Assembly: GCF_900105385.1 (NCBI RefSeq)
Contig: NZ_LT629772.1
Coordinates: forward strand, 1,116,001 to 1,180,000
DNA: 64,000 bases
From: Microlunatus soli
GTDB taxonomy: Bacteria > Actinomycetota > Actinomycetes > Propionibacteriales > Propionibacteriaceae
Reading direction: 5' to 3'
Shown piece after piece: positions 51,397-60,418 of this stretch. The first letter of the stretch is position 1. The number at the start of each line of letters is the position of its first letter. The notes under the pieces were generated by a model. The model searched no databases, was not told the DNA's origin, and saw only the letters and a program-made list of their open reading frames with translations. The translations under genes and the position numbers were made by a program.

Positions 51397-52488
51397 CTAG
51401 GCGGCGGCTCCTTCCCGGACGGTTGATCGTCGGTGTCGGCCCAGCGAGCGGACGGCGGCGGAGATCCGTCCGACTCCACCGGCGCTGGACAGGAAGACCG
51501 CGAGAATGATCACGACGCCCTGGATCATCAGTTGCGGCTGGGACGAGATGCCGACCAGATTCATGATGTTGGTGATGATGGTGATCACGAAGGTGCCGAG
51601 CACCGCACTGATCGGGTCGCCTCGGCCGCCGGCCAGGGACGCGCCCCCGACGACCACGGCGGCGATCGCGCTCAGCTCCTCCCCCTGCCCGATCAGTGAA
51701 CTTCCCTGCAGCAGCTGTGCCGCCGCCAACAGCCCTGCCAGACCGGCCAGCGCGCCGGACAGGGTGTAGGTGATCAAGAGGTCGCGGGAGACCGGCAGAC
51801 CGGACAGTCGAGCGGCTTCACGGTTGCCGCCGATCGCGTACAGCCGTCGCCCGAAGGTGCTGAACCGCGCGACATAGGCTGCCACCAGGGTCACCAGGAC
51901 GAAGATCGTGACAGGGTTGGGCACGCCGAGCAGGTGACCGTCATGGAAGACCGTGACAAACGCCTGATTGTCGATCGAGATGAGGTTGGTCGACTGGATG
52001 ACGTAGCTCAGCCCTTCGATGGCGATCATGGTCGCCAAGGTCGCGATGAAGGGCGCTATCCGGAGCCAGACGACGGACAACCCGTTACACAACCCCACCA
52101 GCGCGCAGCCACCCAACGTGATCAGCACCGCGACGCCCGCCGGAACGCCGGCTCGCAGCAGCAGCGCTGTGACGACGGTCGACAGCGCCATCACCGATCC
52201 GACCGACAGGTCGATGCCGCCGGTCACGATCACGAAGAACTGCCCTACCGCCAGGACCGCGACGATGGCCGAGGTGGACACGACGTTGCCGACGTTGCGT
52301 GCCGTGAGGAAGTCCGGAGAGGCGATGAAGCCGACGATGATCATCGCCAGCAGCACCAACACCAGATAGCTGCGCGGGAGAAGGCGCCGTACGGTCGGCC
52401 GCACCCCACCGGCAGCTTCGGCATCTCGCCGCTCACCGGAGCTCCCTGCATTGTTCGGTTGGTCCATCTTGTTGATCTTGATTGCCAT
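51397..52488 (-). CDS. Sugar ABC transporter permease (RbsC type)
   Basis: A protein of 363 residues with a 30-residue polar N-terminus, then about nine membrane segments. VTGGIDLSVGSVMALS and GNREAARLSGLPVS are the ribose-permease motifs. GAGG precedes the ATG. It pairs with the ATPase 31 bp upstream and the binding protein at 56581. Confidence 0.92.
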   Translation of the reverse strand: MAIKINKMDQPNNAGSSGERRDAEAAGGVRPTVRRLLPRSYLVLVLLAMIIVGFIASPDFLTARNVGNVVSTSAIVAVLAVGQFFVIVTGGIDLSVGSVMALSTVVTALLLRAGVPAGVAVLITLGGCALVGLCNGLSVVWLRIAPFIATLATMIAIEGLSYVIQSTNLISIDNQAFVTVFHDGHLLGVPNPVTIFVLVTLVAAYVARFSTFGRRLYAIGGNREAARLSGLPVSRDLLITYTLSGALAGLAGLLAAAQLLQGSSLIGQGEELSAIAAVVVGGASLAGGRGDPISAVLGTFVITIITNIMNLVGISSQPQLMIQGVVIILAVFLSSAGGVGRISAAVRSLGRHRRSTVREGAAA

Positions 52489-52519
52489 GTCTGCCTCGCA
52501 TTCGTGATGTCTTCGTTGA

Positions 52520-54181
52520 TCACCCGAAGTGCTGAATGATGGCTCGGCCGTCCGGGTCGATCTCGTCACCGGAGAGATCGGCCACAACATGGCCGCGCAC
52601 CATGACGAGCACCCGGTCGCACATCAGTGCTTCGGATACTTCGGACGTGGCCAGCACGATCGCGCCACCGTCCTTGGCGAACTCGCGGAGTAGTTCGTAA
52701 ATGTCTTCCTTGGCAGCGACATCGACCCCGCGGGTCGGTTCGTCGCAGATCAGGATCCGGCTCGAGCGGACCATCCACCGTGCGAGAATCGCCTTCTGTT
52801 GCGTGCCTCCGGACAACGTCTTCATCGGCTGTCCGACACCCGAGATCCGCATCCCCAGGCGGTCGGCGAACTGCGCGGCCACCCGGCGTTCCCGGCGATC
52901 ATCCCGGGCTCCCGCCCGGCTGAACATGGGCAGGCTCGCCAAAGTGATGTTGGCCGCGACGCTCAGCTCAGGAATGAACCCCTGCGATTTGCGATCCTGC
53001 GGCAGGAATCCGATCCCCTCGGCGATGGCATGCCGCGGAGTGAGCAGCTTCGTCGGCCTGCCGTCGATCCGTACGCTGCCGGCGTCCCGTCGCCGCGCTC
53101 CGGCGAGGCAGCCGGCGACCTCCGACTGTCCGCTGCCGACCAGGCCGACGATGCCCAGCACCTCACCGGCCCGCAGCTCCACGCTGACGTCATCGAACTT
53201 GAGGCCTTCGCTCAGGCCGTCCGCTGTCATGATCACGCGGTCGGTCGCACCGGTGCTCAGCCGGGCGGGACGTCCGCCGGCGGCTGCCGCCAGCAGCGGC
53301 CGATCGGGGGTCGTCGAGGAGCGAGTGGCCGTCGACGCGGCGGCGCTCGACGATCGCTGCCGGTCAGCCGGCCCGACCGCTGCTTCGTCACCGCCGGAGT
53401 CCGCCCCGCCGACCATCGCTGCGACGATCTGCTCGGGCCGGCTACCCGCGATCGGGAACGATCGGACCCGCCGCCCGTCACGCAGCACCGTGACGTCATC
53501 GCAGAGCCCGAGCAGCTCGTCCATCCGGTGCGAGATGTAGATCATCGTCACGCCGTCAGCGGCCAGCCGCCGCAGCAGTGAGAACAACCGATCGACATCC
53601 GGCGGTGGCAAGGCCGAGGTCGGCTCGTCGAGCAGAACGACGTCGGCCTTGCGATGCAACGCCTTGGCCAGCTCCACACCCTGCTGTTCGGCAACGCTGA
53701 GAGTGCCCACCGGAGCACGCACATCAAGATCGAGCCCGACGCGATCGAGCGCGTCGACCGCCCGCCGGCGGGTCTCCCGCCAGTCGATGCCGACGCGCCG
53801 CCGAGGCAGGCCGTCGATCAGGATGTTCTCCGCGACCGACAAGGACGGGACCAGGCTGAGTTCCTGGTAGATGGTCTGGATGCCGGCCCGCTGTGCGTCG
53901 AGCGGACTGCCCGGGGAGACGGTCCGACCGTTGACCGCGATACTCCCGCTGTCCGGAGTCTCGGCGCCGGACAGGATCTTGACCAGGGTCGACTTGCCGG
54001 CACCGTTCTGCCCGGCCAGTGCATGGATGGTCCCGCGGCCGGCTTCAAGATCGACATCCTCGAGTGCCGGGATGCCGAGATAGGCCTTGGAGATCCGTTC
54101 TGCCCGCAGCCCGGGCGGATCCGAGCGCTGCTCGCCCGGATCCGCCCCGCGGCTGACCAGCGGCGGTTGATCAATTGACAT
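52520..54181 (-). CDS. Sugar ABC transporter ATP-binding protein (two domains)
   Basis: A protein of 553 residues with two ABC domains: Walker A GQNGAGKST, TLSVAEQQGVELAKAL and VVLLDEPTSA in the first; GLVGSGQSE, TLSGGTQQKAILARW and ILICDEPTRG in the second. The linker between domains is about 50 residues longer than usual and rich in Ala, Ser and Arg. The start overlaps the GMC oxidoreductase stop by 11 bp, showing that it belongs to that operon. Confidence 0.93.
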   Translation of the reverse strand: MSIDQPPLVSRGADPGEQRSDPPGLRAERISKAYLGIPALEDVDLEAGRGTIHALAGQNGAGKSTLVKILSGAETPDSGSIAVNGRTVSPGSPLDAQRAGIQTIYQELSLVPSLSVAENILIDGLPRRRVGIDWRETRRRAVDALDRVGLDLDVRAPVGTLSVAEQQGVELAKALHRKADVVLLDEPTSALPPPDVDRLFSLLRRLAADGVTMIYISHRMDELLGLCDDVTVLRDGRRVRSFPIAGSRPEQIVAAMVGGADSGGDEAAVGPADRQRSSSAAASTATRSSTTPDRPLLAAAAGGRPARLSTGATDRVIMTADGLSEGLKFDDVSVELRAGEVLGIVGLVGSGQSEVAGCLAGARRRDAGSVRIDGRPTKLLTPRHAIAEGIGFLPQDRKSQGFIPELSVAANITLASLPMFSRAGARDDRRERRVAAQFADRLGMRISGVGQPMKTLSGGTQQKAILARWMVRSSRILICDEPTRGVDVAAKEDIYELLREFAKDGGAIVLATSEVSEALMCDRVLVMVRGHVVADLSGDEIDPDGRAIIQHFG

Positions 54182-55949
54182 GCTGACCACCGGCCGTGGG
54201 TCGGATGCCGAACCGTTCGGAAGGGATCGTGCTGGTTCGCATCGGCCGATCCAGCATCTGATCGACGGTCAGATAGGCCAGCGCCCAGATCGTCTCGGTC
54301 GGGTTGTACCCGTGGTAGCTCGGGAACTGGCCGCCGCCGATCACATACAGGTTGGAGCACTCGTGTGATCTGCCGAACCGGTCCACAACCGAGGTCGCCG
54401 GATCGTCCCCCATCCGATGGGTGCCGACCTCGTGCGTGGACAGATGGTAATCGGGACGGGTGGTCTCCTCCCACCAGGTCGTCAGGCCCATCTCGCGGGC
54501 GATCGCTCGCTTCTTGGTCAGCAGGAACTCGACGGCCCGGGCATCATGATCACCCCAGCCGTGCGTCATCCGCAGAGCGGGTTGCCCCCAAGGATCGGTA
54601 CGTCGTGGATCAAGATCGACATACGTCTCCGTGGTGGGGATGTTCGCCGTCTGCGAATACATCGACCAGATGTGGTTGTAGTTGTCCCGCATCCAGTCCT
54701 TGAAGCCGCGCCCCCACCGAGGAGCGGTGGCGGGAATGGCGTGCGCGATCTCGATCGGCTGATAGTCACCGGGCCAGGAGATGATCGGCGCACCCCACAA
54801 CACCGACGGGTCCTGGTCGTGCACCAACTCGCCGCTGAAGTCCTCGATCGAGGTCGAAGCGACCAGCGTTCCCATGTAGGGATTGGACGGCTCCTTGGTC
54901 AATCCCATGAAGAACCCGAAGGCATGGGTCATCAGGTGCTTGCCGACCTGACCGTTGCGGTTGATGTCCGAGGCGAGCAGCAGACGGGCGTTCTCCAACG
55001 CATAGCAGGCCAGCACGACGCGATCGGCCTCGACCTCGATCGACTCCCCACTGTCGTCGAAGTAGGACACCCCGGTCACCCGGTCGCCGACCGATGTGCG
55101 GTTGACCCGATAGACCCGGCAGAAGTCGCGGATCTCCAGGTTTCCGGAGGCGATCCCGGCCGGAAGCGCGGCCACATGGGTTGAGGTCTTGGCGTCGATG
55201 TGACACGGGTAACCATGGCAGAAACCGCAGTAGGTGCAGGCCGGACGTCCCTTGAAGGGTTCGGACGCGATGGCGGCGGCCGTCCGGAACGGATGGAAGC
55301 CGAGCCGGCGGCAGGCGTCCTCGAAGTCCTGGTCCGCTGCCCCACGACGCAGCGGCGGCATCGGATAGTCGCGGGCGCGTGGCGGCTCCCAGGGATTCTC
55401 GTTCAACTCCGGCCGATCGACGACGTTGCTGCCCCGGCCGGAGATTCCGAGCTCCCACTCGGCCTTGTCGTAGTACGGCTCCAGGTCGGCATAGCTGATC
55501 GGCCAGTCCACCAGCGTATGGTTCGTCGGCAACGCACCGGCGCCGAGCCGTTCCTCGATGGTGCTGCGCATCCGGAACTCGCTTTCCCGGAAACGCCAGC
55601 AGGCGCCACCCCAATGCACCGATCCGCCGCCGGTTCCCAACGAGGGCGGCAGATGGAGCGGGTTCGCCGTACCCAGGGGGCTGTCAGCCCACGGTGCCAA
55701 GGACTCGGTCCCGGCACTGTCCTGGCGCCAGGTGAGCGGGTCGGTCTTCATCGACGGGACCAGCGCACCACGAGCGTAATACCGGATCTCGTCCTGCTTC
55801 AGCCGGAAGTCCCGGGTCTCGTGTTGCGCACCCTTGTCCAAGCAGAGCACCGAAAGCCCGTCCTGGGCCAGCTCGGAGGCAACGATGGCGCCCGATGCGC
55901 CGGCGCCGACGACAATCACGTCGTACTTCTTGGGAGTCACAGTGATCAC
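54171..55949 (-). CDS. GMC-family flavin dehydrogenase (large subunit, gluconate dehydrogenase type)
   Basis: A protein of 592 residues. FAD motif IVVGAGASGAIVASEL near residue 14; TGGGSVHWGG; three Cys in RPACTYCGFCHGYPC; and a C-terminal HEVGTHRMGDDP and YHGYNPTETIW with the active-site His and Asn. It most resembles the FAD subunit of gluconate 2-dehydrogenase-like sugar dehydrogenases. No export signal is visible, so it may act in the cytoplasm. It overlaps the subunit-3-like gene by 4 bp. Confidence 0.9.
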   Translation of the reverse strand: MITVTPKKYDVIVVGAGASGAIVASELAQDGLSVLCLDKGAQHETRDFRLKQDEIRYYARGALVPSMKTDPLTWRQDSAGTESLAPWADSPLGTANPLHLPPSLGTGGGSVHWGGACWRFRESEFRMRSTIEERLGAGALPTNHTLVDWPISYADLEPYYDKAEWELGISGRGSNVVDRPELNENPWEPPRARDYPMPPLRRGAADQDFEDACRRLGFHPFRTAAAIASEPFKGRPACTYCGFCHGYPCHIDAKTSTHVAALPAGIASGNLEIRDFCRVYRVNRTSVGDRVTGVSYFDDSGESIEVEADRVVLACYALENARLLLASDINRNGQVGKHLMTHAFGFFMGLTKEPSNPYMGTLVASTSIEDFSGELVHDQDPSVLWGAPIISWPGDYQPIEIAHAIPATAPRWGRGFKDWMRDNYNHIWSMYSQTANIPTTETYVDLDPRRTDPWGQPALRMTHGWGDHDARAVEFLLTKKRAIAREMGLTTWWEETTRPDYHLSTHEVGTHRMGDDPATSVVDRFGRSHECSNLYVIGGGQFPSYHGYNPTETIWALAYLTVDQMLDRPMRTSTIPSERFGIRPTAGGQHVN

Positions 55950-56584
55950 CGTTCCTTGCCCGGCCGGTCGCCACCGACCGACGATTTTTCCTGCCGTAGT
56001 TGAGAACGCAGATCAGCCAGGGTCTTGATCGGCAAGGAATGGCCGTCGAATCCGCGACCCATCTGGTCCTCGCTGTAGCCCCAGTACGCTCCCGGGAAGC
56101 CGACCAGCCGCCACCCGACCGCGCCGCGATTCCCGCCGTAGACGGGGTCGCAGAAGAAGCCCTCGATCGTGTGCTCCCGGACCACCGCAAGCAGCCGGAC
56201 GATCGCCGTGGCTTCACGGCCGTCGACGCCGGCGGCGGCCTCGTGAGGATGATCGAGGAATCGGCCGATCACCTCGTCCTGTGGCTGCTCGCCGAGACCG
56301 GCGAACGGGGAACCGAACTCACGGGCGCAGAACGTGTTCAATGCCGCGATCCCCTGCCTGTACAGCAATTGAAGGTCGGAACTGAAGCCTGCGACGGTGC
56401 GGTCGATGTAGTACACGACGCCGGCTTCGATGGCGCCCGGATCGTCCGGGCTCCCCGGGATCAGGCGGCCGGTCAGCGCCTCGACCGTGCACGCCTGGTC
56501 GTCGCTGAAGTAGGTCAAACCGTCAAGATCGTCGGCAGCTACGACGTGGTCGTCCTCGGCCGACGGTGTCGGATCAGTGATCAT
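55946..56584 (-). CDS. Gluconate 2-dehydrogenase subunit 3-like protein
   Basis: A protein of 212 residues matching the Gluconate_2-dh3 family: LTGRLIPGSPDDPGAIEAGV, YRQGIAALN and FCDPVYGGNRGAVGWRLVGFPGAY (landmarks). In known three-subunit enzymes this subunit assists the FAD subunit and usually has a Tat signal; none is present here. It overlaps the binding-protein start region by 4 bp. No cytochrome subunit is in the operon, so the electron acceptor is unknown. Confidence 0.88.
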   Translation of the reverse strand: MITDPTPSAEDDHVVAADDLDGLTYFSDDQACTVEALTGRLIPGSPDDPGAIEAGVVYYIDRTVAGFSSDLQLLYRQGIAALNTFCAREFGSPFAGLGEQPQDEVIGRFLDHPHEAAAGVDGREATAIVRLLAVVREHTIEGFFCDPVYGGNRGAVGWRLVGFPGAYWGYSEDQMGRGFDGHSLPIKTLADLRSQLRQEKSSVGGDRPGKER

Positions 56585-57684
56585 CTCTGCTCCTTGGCAC
56601 GCACATGCGTTTCACGGGGGTCGTAGTACTGGTCGGCGTTGTCCGGCGTGACGACGGTGGTGGGGATGTACTTGGTCCGGCCCGGGCAGGCTGACCGATC
56701 GCCGTTGTACGCGGCAACCGCCATCCGGATCGCGGCCACACCCTGGTCGTACGGCTGATTCGACGCCGTTGCCTGCAGCGGGCCGTCGGGCTGGCTCCGC
56801 ATCTCGCCGACGGCGTTCATTCCACCGTCATAGGAGCCCTCGAGGAGCTTGTCGCCCCACAGGCCCGCCTCCTGCAGGCCACGCCGAACCCCGGCCTGCA
56901 TCACGTCGCTCTCGTTGTAAACGATCTTCAGATCGGGATTGGCGGTTGCCACGTCCCGGATCGGAGCCAAAGCTTGGTCGGGCAGCCAATGGCCGTAGCG
57001 GAACGGCAGCTCGACGGTGTGCACCTTCGGGTAGTCGGCCATCACCGCGCGGTACCCCTTCAGGAAGCCCCGATAGCGCAACTCGCTGAGAACATCACCG
57101 GGGAAGCCGCCGAGCCCGACCAGCTTGATCGTCCCGGACTCCCCGTACTTGGCGATGGCCTTCTTGGCGATCTCCCGCCCGGCGAGAGCGCCGGTCGCCA
57201 CCTGGTCCTCGGCGACGTAGCAGTGCAGCCCCGAGATCAGTTTCGGGTCGAGATTGGAATTGACCGCGACGACGGGAATGCCCGCCGCGTTCAGGTCCTT
57301 GATGGCGCTCGCGACTCCGAGCGGATCGTTGGCGTTCAGGACGACGACGTCGACGTTCTTGCTGATCAAGGTCCGAACATCCTGGATCTGCTGGATCGTG
57401 CTCTGGTTGGCGTCCAGCACATCCAGCTGAGCCCCCAGCCGCGACGACTCCTGCTGACCGCCGGACACCAGCGTCTTGTACCAGTCGCTGCCGGCCAAGC
57501 TGCGCTGCGACCAGCCGATCACCAGCCCTTTACCGGTGACCTTGTCGGCCGGATCGATGGCGGCCGTGGCCCCGCGGCCGCAGCCGGCGAGGATCACGAT
57601 CATGATCAACACCAGCGAGACCGTCGACACTGTCCGCTTCCGACCGCTTCCGGTGTCGTGCATTCTGATCTTGCGAATCTTCAC
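56581..57684 (-). CDS. Sugar ABC transporter substrate-binding lipoprotein
   Basis: A protein of 367 residues with lipobox VILAGC, then a ribose-type binding fold (LVIGWSQRSLAGSDWY, ISKNVDVVVLNANDP, GIPVVAVNSNLD). The start is placed at GTG 57684, with GAGGGG 9 nt upstream; a GTG at 57693 sits directly on that site and is unlikely. It is encoded between the nitrilase and the dehydrogenase subunits and serves the permease and ATPase further down the operon. Confidence 0.9.
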   Translation of the reverse strand: MKIRKIRMHDTGSGRKRTVSTVSLVLIMIVILAGCGRGATAAIDPADKVTGKGLVIGWSQRSLAGSDWYKTLVSGGQQESSRLGAQLDVLDANQSTIQQIQDVRTLISKNVDVVVLNANDPLGVASAIKDLNAAGIPVVAVNSNLDPKLISGLHCYVAEDQVATGALAGREIAKKAIAKYGESGTIKLVGLGGFPGDVLSELRYRGFLKGYRAVMADYPKVHTVELPFRYGHWLPDQALAPIRDVATANPDLKIVYNESDVMQAGVRRGLQEAGLWGDKLLEGSYDGGMNAVGEMRSQPDGPLQATASNQPYDQGVAAIRMAVAAYNGDRSACPGRTKYIPTTVVTPDNADQYYDPRETHVRAKEQR

Positions 57685-57720
57685 CGCGACCACCCCCTCG
57701 TGGTTGCTGAGGACATCCGG

Positions 57721-58866
57721 TCAGTCGGCTGCGCCGTCGGTTGCTCGGGCATCGGCAGCCGCGCCGCCGCTGCCGTCGGTCGGGTACCCGGTCGGCGGCA
57801 CCAGGACCCCGCGGTCGACCAGCGTGGCGATGTTGGTTGCCCGGGTGTTCGCCTCACGTTCCAGCCAACCCTCGGTGGGCGGTTGATCACGGTACTGGTT
57901 CTTCGGGTAGATCGGACGGTCGTAGATCGCTCGATACTGCTCGGTCCGCAGATCCTTGAACTGGTTGTACAGACCGTTGGCGATCCGCGCCCGGCGCAGC
58001 GCTTCGATGTCGATCGTCGTACAGACGAAGGAGTCCCCGCTGGTCCAGCCGGTCTGCTGGGCGACGATCTGCCCACGATTGTCGACGATCATGGAACGGC
58101 CACCGAACAGATCCTGCATGCTGCCGTCGGCGCGGACCTCGGGGCCGAGATTCGGGGCCACCACGTAGGCGGAATTGAACAGGGCGTGAGCCCGGTTCTG
58201 CAGCTCCCACATGCCCGACATCACAGCCGGTTCGATCAGCGTCGGCCGGATGATGATCTCCGCGCCGTTCATCGCCAGACCGCGGGCGATCTCCGGGTAG
58301 ACCCCTTCGTGACAGATCGCGATCCCGATATTGCCGATCTCGGTGCGGGCGACGGGAAAGATCGCCTCCATCACGTCGCCGTTCCCCTTCTTCTCGACGA
58401 AGTCGTCCCACACGTCGTGCGGATTCATATTGCCGAGCATCCCGCCCTCGTAGGCGTCACTGGTCGCCTTGTACCGCTTGTAGACGATCTCGCCGCGCGG
58501 GTCGATGATGAAGGCGACGTTGAAGTAGCGATCGGGGAAGTCGTCATCGCGCACCATGTACAGCTCGGCGGCGATGTAGGTGTTGAGCTCGCGGGCCTTC
58601 TTGGCCAACTCGTCGGTCTCCGGTCCGGGAATCTCCACAGCGAACTGCGCCTCCCGGGCGCGATTACCGGGAGTGTTGGCGATCATCCCCTGGATCGCCA
58701 TCTCGGGTATCACCACGAGCCGGACCGGGGCACCCTCCCAGGCCCCGACCATCGCGCCGGTGTCCATGAATTCGTTGATGCGCTTGACGTTCTGCAGAGC
58801 ATCTGCGCGCTCGTTGACCGTGATCGTTCGGGGCGACAGCGCCACCACGACAAACGGGTCGACCAT
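57721..58866 (-). CDS. Nitrilase-superfamily amidohydrolase, aliphatic-amidase-like
   Basis: A protein of 381 residues with the Glu-Lys-Cys triad of the nitrilase fold: E55 in VIPEMAIQG, K133 in YKRYK and C185 in AICHEGVYPE. The CHEGVYPEIARGLAMNGAE segment resembles aliphatic amidase and formamidase. It would cleave an amide or related C-N bond, releasing ammonia. GAGGAGGA lies before the ATG. It is the first gene of an operon reaching 49265, and a LacI-type palindrome lies 34 bp upstream. Confidence 0.88.
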   Translation of the reverse strand: MVDPFVVVALSPRTITVNERADALQNVKRINEFMDTGAMVGAWEGAPVRLVVIPEMAIQGMIANTPGNRAREAQFAVEIPGPETDELAKKARELNTYIAAELYMVRDDDFPDRYFNVAFIIDPRGEIVYKRYKATSDAYEGGMLGNMNPHDVWDDFVEKKGNGDVMEAIFPVARTEIGNIGIAICHEGVYPEIARGLAMNGAEIIIRPTLIEPAVMSGMWELQNRAHALFNSAYVVAPNLGPEVRADGSMQDLFGGRSMIVDNRGQIVAQQTGWTSGDSFVCTTIDIEALRRARIANGLYNQFKDLRTEQYRAIYDRPIYPKNQYRDQPPTEGWLEREANTRATNIATLVDRGVLVPPTGYPTDGSGGAAADARATDGAAD

Positions 58867-58899
58867 TGCAAGTCCTCCTCGAGTTGCGGGTCCAGTCAG

Positions 58900-58913
58900 T
58901 GTGACCGGTCACA
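58900..58913. promoter_or_regulatory. Putative LacI operator
   Basis: TGTGACCGGTCACA is a perfect 14-bp palindrome with a central CG pair, as usual for LacI-family operators. It lies just upstream of the nitrilase gene, the promoter-proximal gene of the operon that encodes the LacI regulator at 50251. Confidence 0.7.
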
Positions 58914-59131
58914 TCGCTCGTCGTCAAGGCCCCTCTGCCGCACAGAAGCTCTGGAATTGCTTAATAGCTGGGAAGTCTCACGGTAGACCGCGGCGATTCC
59001 CACCAGTCATTGTTACCGCTCTCAGCGCTCGATCCGGTACGTCCACGTCGCGCCACCGCTCGACCGCTCGGGCGTGCACCCCGTGCACCCCGATCCGGCG
59101 CCTGCCGCACCGATCGGCGCCACGGTCGCGA

Positions 59132-60418
59132 TCAGAGCGCCAGGTGGTGTGCGATCGGGACACCGGGGCGGTACGGCAGGTGCAGATAGCTCGGAGCGTC
59201 CAGGACGGCGAAGTCCGCCCTGGCGCCGACCGCGATCCGGCCGATGTCCTGCCGGCGCAGCGATGCCGCCGAGCCCCGGGTCGCGGCCCACACCGCCTCC
59301 TCCGCCGTCATGCCCATCTCGCGTACCGCCAGCGCGATCATCAGCGGTACCGAGCTGGAATTGCAGGTGCCGGGGTTGCAGTCGGTGGCCAGGGCGACGG
59401 TGACGCCGGCATCGAGCAGCCGACGGGCATCCGGATACGGCGACCGGGTGCTGAACTCCACACCCGGCAACAAGGTCGCCACCGTGGACGACCCGGCCAG
59501 CGCGTCGATATCGACGGCGGTCAGGTAGGTGCAGTGATCAACACTGGCCGCGTCCACCTCGACCGCCAGGGCGGCTCCCGGTCCGGGGCCGAGCTGATTG
59601 CCGTGCACCCGGGGCAACAGCCCGGCGGCGATGCCCGCGCCGAGGATCGCGCGGCTCTCCTCCTCGGTGAACGCATGCGGGCTGTGCGGTTCGCAGAAGA
59701 CGTCGATCCAGCGGGCGTACGGCGCACAGGCCTCCAGCATCGGTCCCCGGACCAGCTCGACATAGCCGGCGCGGTTGTCGCGAGCCTCGGGCGGCACCAC
59801 GTGCCCGCCGAGGAAGGTGGTCTCGGTGCTGACCTCGCGCGCCAGCCGGAGCATCCGCCGCTCATCGTCGACCGACAGCCCGTAGCCGCTCTTGATCTCC
59901 ACGGTGGTCGTGCCCTGCCGCCGGCACTCCTCGATCCGCTGCCGGAGCAGGGACCGGAGTTGATCATCGCTGGCCGCGCGGGTCGCTGCTACCGTGCTGG
60001 CGATGCCTCCGCCGTCATAGCCGGCCCCGGTCATCCGGGCGGCGAACTCGGCCGATCGATCGCCGGCGTAGACCAGGTGGGTATGGCTGTCGACGAAGCC
60101 GGGCAGCAGACAGCGGCCGGCCAGATCGATCTGCCGGTCGGCGGCCGGTGCGGCGGCCGCCGGGCCGATCCAGCTGATCCTGGGTCCCGCGTCGGCTCTC
60201 TCCGAGCCTGCCTGACCCGAATCTGCCTGACCCGAATCTGCCTGACCCGAATCTGCCTGACCCGAATCTGCTCGACCCGAACCGGACTCGTAGACCACCG
60301 CGGCGTCCGTGATCACCGACAACGGTCCGGTCGCACCCGGTGTCTCCGACTCGCAGCTGACGAGCTCGCCGATCCCGGTGATCACGGTGCTACCCGGATG
60401 CTGGTTGTCGCTGGTCAT
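59132..60418 (-). CDS. hutI: Imidazolonepropionase
   Basis: A protein of 428 residues of the amidohydrolase superfamily. The metal motif is [14 protein letters not shown], with [34 protein letters not shown] and [10 protein letters not shown] downstream. It hydrolyses imidazolone-propionate to N-formimino-glutamate in histidine degradation. An Asp/Ser/Gly/Gln repeat near residues 48-68 interrupts the N-terminal beta domain and comes from a 15-bp DNA repeat at 60211-60285. It overlaps hutF by 4 bp. Confidence 0.93.
   Translation of the reverse strand: MTSDNQHPGSTVITGIGELVSCESETPGATGPLSVITDAAVVYESGSGRADSGQADSGQADSGQADSGQAGSERADAGPRISWIGPAAAAPAADRQIDLAGRCLLPGFVDSHTHLVYAGDRSAEFAARMTGAGYDGGGIASTVAATRAASDDQLRSLLRQRIEECRRQGTTTVEIKSGYGLSVDDERRMLRLAREVSTETTFLGGHVVPPEARDNRAGYVELVRGPMLEACAPYARWIDVFCEPHSPHAFTEEESRAILGAGIAAGLLPRVHGNQLGPGPGAALAVEVDAASVDHCTYLTAVDIDALAGSSTVATLLPGVEFSTRSPYPDARRLLDAGVTVALATDCNPGTCNSSSVPLMIALAVREMGMTAEEAVWAATRGSAASLRRQDIGRIAVGARADFAVLDAPSYLHLPYRPGVPIAHHLAL
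60211..60285. repeat. In-frame 15-bp tandem repeat in hutI
   Basis: CCTGACCCGAATCTG occurs four times perfectly from 60211 to 60270, followed by a changed fifth unit. On the minus strand it encodes repeated ADSGQ in HutI. The 15-base period keeps the reading frame. Confidence 0.9.
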
